Shown piece by piece: positions 5,713 through 7,800 of a stretch of DNA of 7,800 bases. The DNA lies in the NCBI GenBank assembly GCA_927911475.1, contig CAKMPP010000141.1, forward strand, positions 1 through 7,800, given 5' to 3'. Source of the DNA: an uncultured Solobacterium sp. Its GTDB lineage: Bacteria; Bacillota_I; Bacilli_A; Erysipelotrichales; Erysipelotrichaceae. Both the position numbers and the translations under genes were made by a program. The stretch's first letter is position 1. Every line of letters starts with the position of its first letter. Below the pieces are notes generated by a model. The model ran no database searches, was not told the DNA's origin, and worked only from the letters and a program-made list of their open reading frames with translations.

Positions 5713-6093
5713 ATGAATCGACATGACCAAAGAGAAAATGCAATGATTACGGTATATCAATACCTCATTGTGCAAAGAGATATTCACGCATTAATCAACG
5801 ATGTATTTAAAGTTGACGAAAGTGAAATCGATCCATATTTTATCGATGTAATTAAAACAAGTATTGCTAATGAAGAACGCTATGCAAAGTATATTGACTC
5901 AGTTTTAAAGAAGGGTTGGTCTTATGAGCGTTTAGGTTTAATTGAGAAAGCAATCTTATTAAACGGATGTGCTGAATTTGATTTAAAGAAAACGGAGTCT
6001 GCTGTTATTATTGACCAATCTGTTCAGTTAGCAAAACGTTATTGTGATTCTGACACATATAAGTTAGTAAACAGCGTATTAGATGTAATATGA
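5713..6093 (+). CDS. nusB: Transcription antitermination factor NusB
   Basis: NusB binds the boxA RNA element together with NusE (ribosomal protein S10) and supports antitermination of rRNA operons. The 126-residue protein is short but typical for this all-helical family. It starts with a basic MNRHDQRENAMITVYQYL, where the family usually has R-x-xA-MQ-LY. It carries W69-SYERLGLIEKAILLNGCAEF (69-89), matching the family pattern W-x-x-x-RL-x-x-x-(D/E)-x-AIL, and ends with VIIDQSVQLAKRYCDSDTYKLVNSVLD, matching the conserved INE-x-V-x-LAK-x-Y family end. It is the first gene of an operon; its TGA overlaps the xseA ATG by four bases (ATGA), indicating coupled translation. Confidence 0.9.
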   Translation: MNRHDQRENAMITVYQYLIVQRDIHALINDVFKVDESEIDPYFIDVIKTSIANEERYAKYIDSVLKKGWSYERLGLIEKAILLNGCAEFDLKKTESAVIIDQSVQLAKRYCDSDTYKLVNSVLDVI

Positions 6094-7499
6094 GTAGACG
6101 TGTTGTCCCTGTCAGTACACTTGTAAATTATTTGAAGAAAGTAATGGATGAAAATCCAGTATTACATGGTGTAATGATTGAAGGAGAGATTTCAAATATT
6201 CGTATGCCATACAGTGGTCACTGGTATTTTTCATTAAAAGATGATCATGCGACTTTAAAGTGTGTCATGTTTTCTTCTGCAAATCAAAAATTGGGATTCA
6301 AACCTGAAAATGGAGATAAAGTTGTACTAAAAGGCGATGTCAGTGTCTATGTTGTTGATGGTAGTGTACAGATGATTGCTACCAACATGGAACGTAGTGG
6401 TATTGGCCAACTGTATCAACAATTTGAATTATTAAAGAAAAAATTAAGTGACGAAGGTCTATTTGATGCTAGTTATAAAAAAACGTTACCTACATATCCA
6501 ATGGATATTGCTCTTGTGACTGGCAATAATACTGCTGCTAGAGAAGACGCACTCATTACATTAAAAAAACGTTGGCCAATTGCGAAACTTACTGAATATC
6601 CCGCGCCTGTACAAGGGATGGATGCTGCACCAAAAATTATTGCAGCTTTACAAGCTGCTGATGCAGGAAATCATCAAGTTATTATGTTAGTTCGAGGTGG
6701 TGGATCGATTGAAGATTTGTGGTGCTTTAATGATGAAGCACTTGCTAGATATATCTTTCAAATGAAGACACCAATCGTGACTGGTATTGGTCATGAGATA
6801 GACTTTACATTAGTAGATTTTGTTTCGGATTATCGTGCCAATACTCCAACAGGAGCAGTTGAAGCTGCTGTTCCTGATATGCAAGAAGTACTAGCAACGT
6901 TGCAGAATAGTAGAAGTCGTTTGATGAATGCAATGCGTAACACATTCATGCATGCTAAGAAGCGATTTGTATATAATGCTAGCCAACCAGCACTTACTAA
7001 ACCAGAACGTTTGTATCGTGATTATATTACGCGTCTAGATTATCTAGCTGAAAAGCTCATGAGATTCGAAGAATTGCCTGTTGTTAAACGACATGAACTA
7101 AATGAAAAGTTCCATCGCTTTTCACAATTAATACGAGAACGTTCAGCAACATTACATGACACTATTCAAGAAGATAAACAGAGATTGTTGATGTACGCAA
7201 ACAATCTGTACAAGCAAATAAAAAATCTACTTGTTCAATATCAATCACAAATGGAACATGCATTAAGTGTTACTACAGATGTTAGAAGAACAAGGTTAGA
7301 AAAGAATATGTCATTGTTAAATGCATATTCACCACTATTAGTATTAAATCGCGGTTATAGTGTTACTTATAAAAATAACAAAGTCATTAATTCTACTGAT
7401 ATTTTAGAAATTGGTGATGAAATAAATGTACGTTTGGCAGATGGTACAGTCGGTGCTATCGTTCAGACAAAGGAGGACAGTCATGCCAACAAAGGATAA
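6090..7499 (+). CDS. xseA: Exodeoxyribonuclease VII large subunit
   Basis: XseA is the catalytic subunit of exonuclease VII, which degrades single-stranded DNA from both ends into short oligonucleotides. The 469-residue protein has the N-terminal OB-fold (about 1-100, with IEGEISN and SGHWYFSLKD). It then has the nuclease domain with VRGGGSIEDLWCFNDE (201-216), TGIGHEIDFTLVDFVSDYRANTPTGAVEAAVP (231-262), and a long, helical C-terminal region expected to bind the small subunit. The segment VTGNNTAAREDAL (143-155) replaces the commoner VTSPTGAAIRD, so this loop is variant. The length is within the normal range. Translation is coupled to nusB through the ATGA overlap, and no separate Shine-Dalgarno is obvious. 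The last 17 bases overlap xseB. Confidence 0.95.
   Translation: MSRRVVPVSTLVNYLKKVMDENPVLHGVMIEGEISNIRMPYSGHWYFSLKDDHATLKCVMFSSANQKLGFKPENGDKVVLKGDVSVYVVDGSVQMIATNMERSGIGQLYQQFELLKKKLSDEGLFDASYKKTLPTYPMDIALVTGNNTAAREDALITLKKRWPIAKLTEYPAPVQGMDAAPKIIAALQAADAGNHQVIMLVRGGGSIEDLWCFNDEALARYIFQMKTPIVTGIGHEIDFTLVDFVSDYRANTPTGAVEAAVPDMQEVLATLQNSRSRLMNAMRNTFMHAKKRFVYNASQPALTKPERLYRDYITRLDYLAEKLMRFEELPVVKRHELNEKFHRFSQLIRERSATLHDTIQEDKQRLLMYANNLYKQIKNLLVQYQSQMEHALSVTTDVRRTRLEKNMSLLNAYSPLLVLNRGYSVTYKNNKVINSTDILEIGDEINVRLADGTVGAIVQTKEDSHANKG
7469..7476 (+). promoter_or_regulatory. Ribosome binding site that fixes the xseB start
   Basis: AAAGGAGG at 7469-7476, inside the end of xseA, lies 6 bases before the ATG at 7483. 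The frame is open back to an ATG at 7426, but that would add 19 residues without family similarity and lacks a site of this quality. Confidence 0.85.
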
Positions 7500-7698
7500 A
7501 TCATTTGAAGAATCTATGAATCGTTTAGAAGAAATCATTAACGATCTTGAAGAGAATGAAAAACCTTTAGATGAAACGATTACTCTATTTGAAGAAGGAC
7601 TTCAATTAGTAAAAGCATGTGATACAAAGTTAAAGAAGTTTGAATCACAAATCAATGATGTAATTCGGAAAAATGGAGATAATGAAGATGCAAATTGA
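7483..7698 (+). CDS. xseB: Exodeoxyribonuclease VII small subunit
   Basis: XseB is the non-catalytic helical subunit that assembles on XseA and is needed for a stable, active enzyme. The 71-residue protein shows the family core SFEESMNRLEEIINDLEENEKPLDETITLFEEGLQLVKACDTKL, a two-helix hairpin with the characteristic (L/I)E-x-IV-x-x-LE-x-x-x-x-PL-x-E pattern. The C-terminal tail (KNGDNEDAN) is acidic and probably disordered. The gene overlaps xseA at its start and ispA at its end, so the three genes should be co-transcribed and co-translated. Confidence 0.95.
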   Translation: MPTKDKSFEESMNRLEEIINDLEENEKPLDETITLFEEGLQLVKACDTKLKKFESQINDVIRKNGDNEDAN

Positions 7699-7800
7699 GT
7701 TACTTCTGGAAAACTATATTAATACGCTTCCGGATAGTACTACTAAATCTGCAATGCTCTATTCTTTGACTGCTGGAGGAAAGAGAATCCGCCCATTACT
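7688..7800 (+). CDS. ispA: Polyprenyl (geranyl/farnesyl) diphosphate synthase, N-terminal part
   Basis: The gene begins at an ATG that overlaps the xseB end by 11 bases, with GGAG at 7675-7678 placed 9 bases upstream. It runs off the window. The 37 visible residues include the N-terminal helix and the GGKRIRP motif (30-36), part of the substrate-binding region of trans-isoprenyl diphosphate synthases. The DDxxD motifs that define the chain length lie beyond the window. The position directly after nusB-xseA-xseB is the classic one for ispA in Firmicutes, which makes farnesyl diphosphate for the cell-wall lipid carrier. Symbol given from context plus motif. Confidence 0.85.
   Translation, partial: MQIELLLENYINTLPDSTTKSAMLYSLTAGGKRIRPL

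Overview
The window is AT-rich, with short intergenic gaps, strong AGGAGG-type ribosome binding sites and T-tailed hairpin terminators. This fits a low-GC Bacillota (Firmicutes). The housekeeping content and protein style point towards Erysipelotrichia-like bacteria, but that placement is an inference and is not proven by any marker here. Most of the window is ordinary core metabolism. No phage, transposon, CRISPR or defence locus is visible.

Layout: (1) 1-1483, plus strand: the last 18 codons of an upstream gene (possibly a PTS sugar permease), then a PHP-domain phosphoesterase that overlaps it by one base, then a stand-alone EIIA-Glc-type PTS protein (crr-like) behind its own promoter-like region. 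A symmetrical hairpin at 1486-1520 separates this block from (2) a prolyl-tRNA synthetase gene on the minus strand (1525-3213). It can be recognised along its whole length but is broken by about six single-base indels, five of them within roughly 120 nt. (3) A 265-nt AT-rich divergent regulatory region (3214-3478) carries a promoter for each side and several small palindromes. (4) 3479-4987, plus strand: an IMP dehydrogenase of an unusual type that closely resembles the IMPDH of the protozoan Tritrichomonas foetus as I remember it. (5) 5002-5619, minus strand: a DUF5662-like protein of unknown function whose stop codon lies in the loop of the shared terminator. (6) 5713-7800, plus strand: a tightly overlapping operon nusB-xseA-xseB-ispA (ispA cut by the window end), covering antitermination, both exonuclease VII subunits and isoprenoid chain synthesis. 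This gene order is common in Firmicutes.

The observations most worth checking are the IMPDH that looks like a bacterial relative of a laterally transferred protozoan drug target, the proS gene with tightly clustered frameshifts beside otherwise intact genes, and the DUF5662 gene, which appears to lack a Shine-Dalgarno and may be transcribed as a leaderless mRNA. I found no clearly new multi-gene system in this window.
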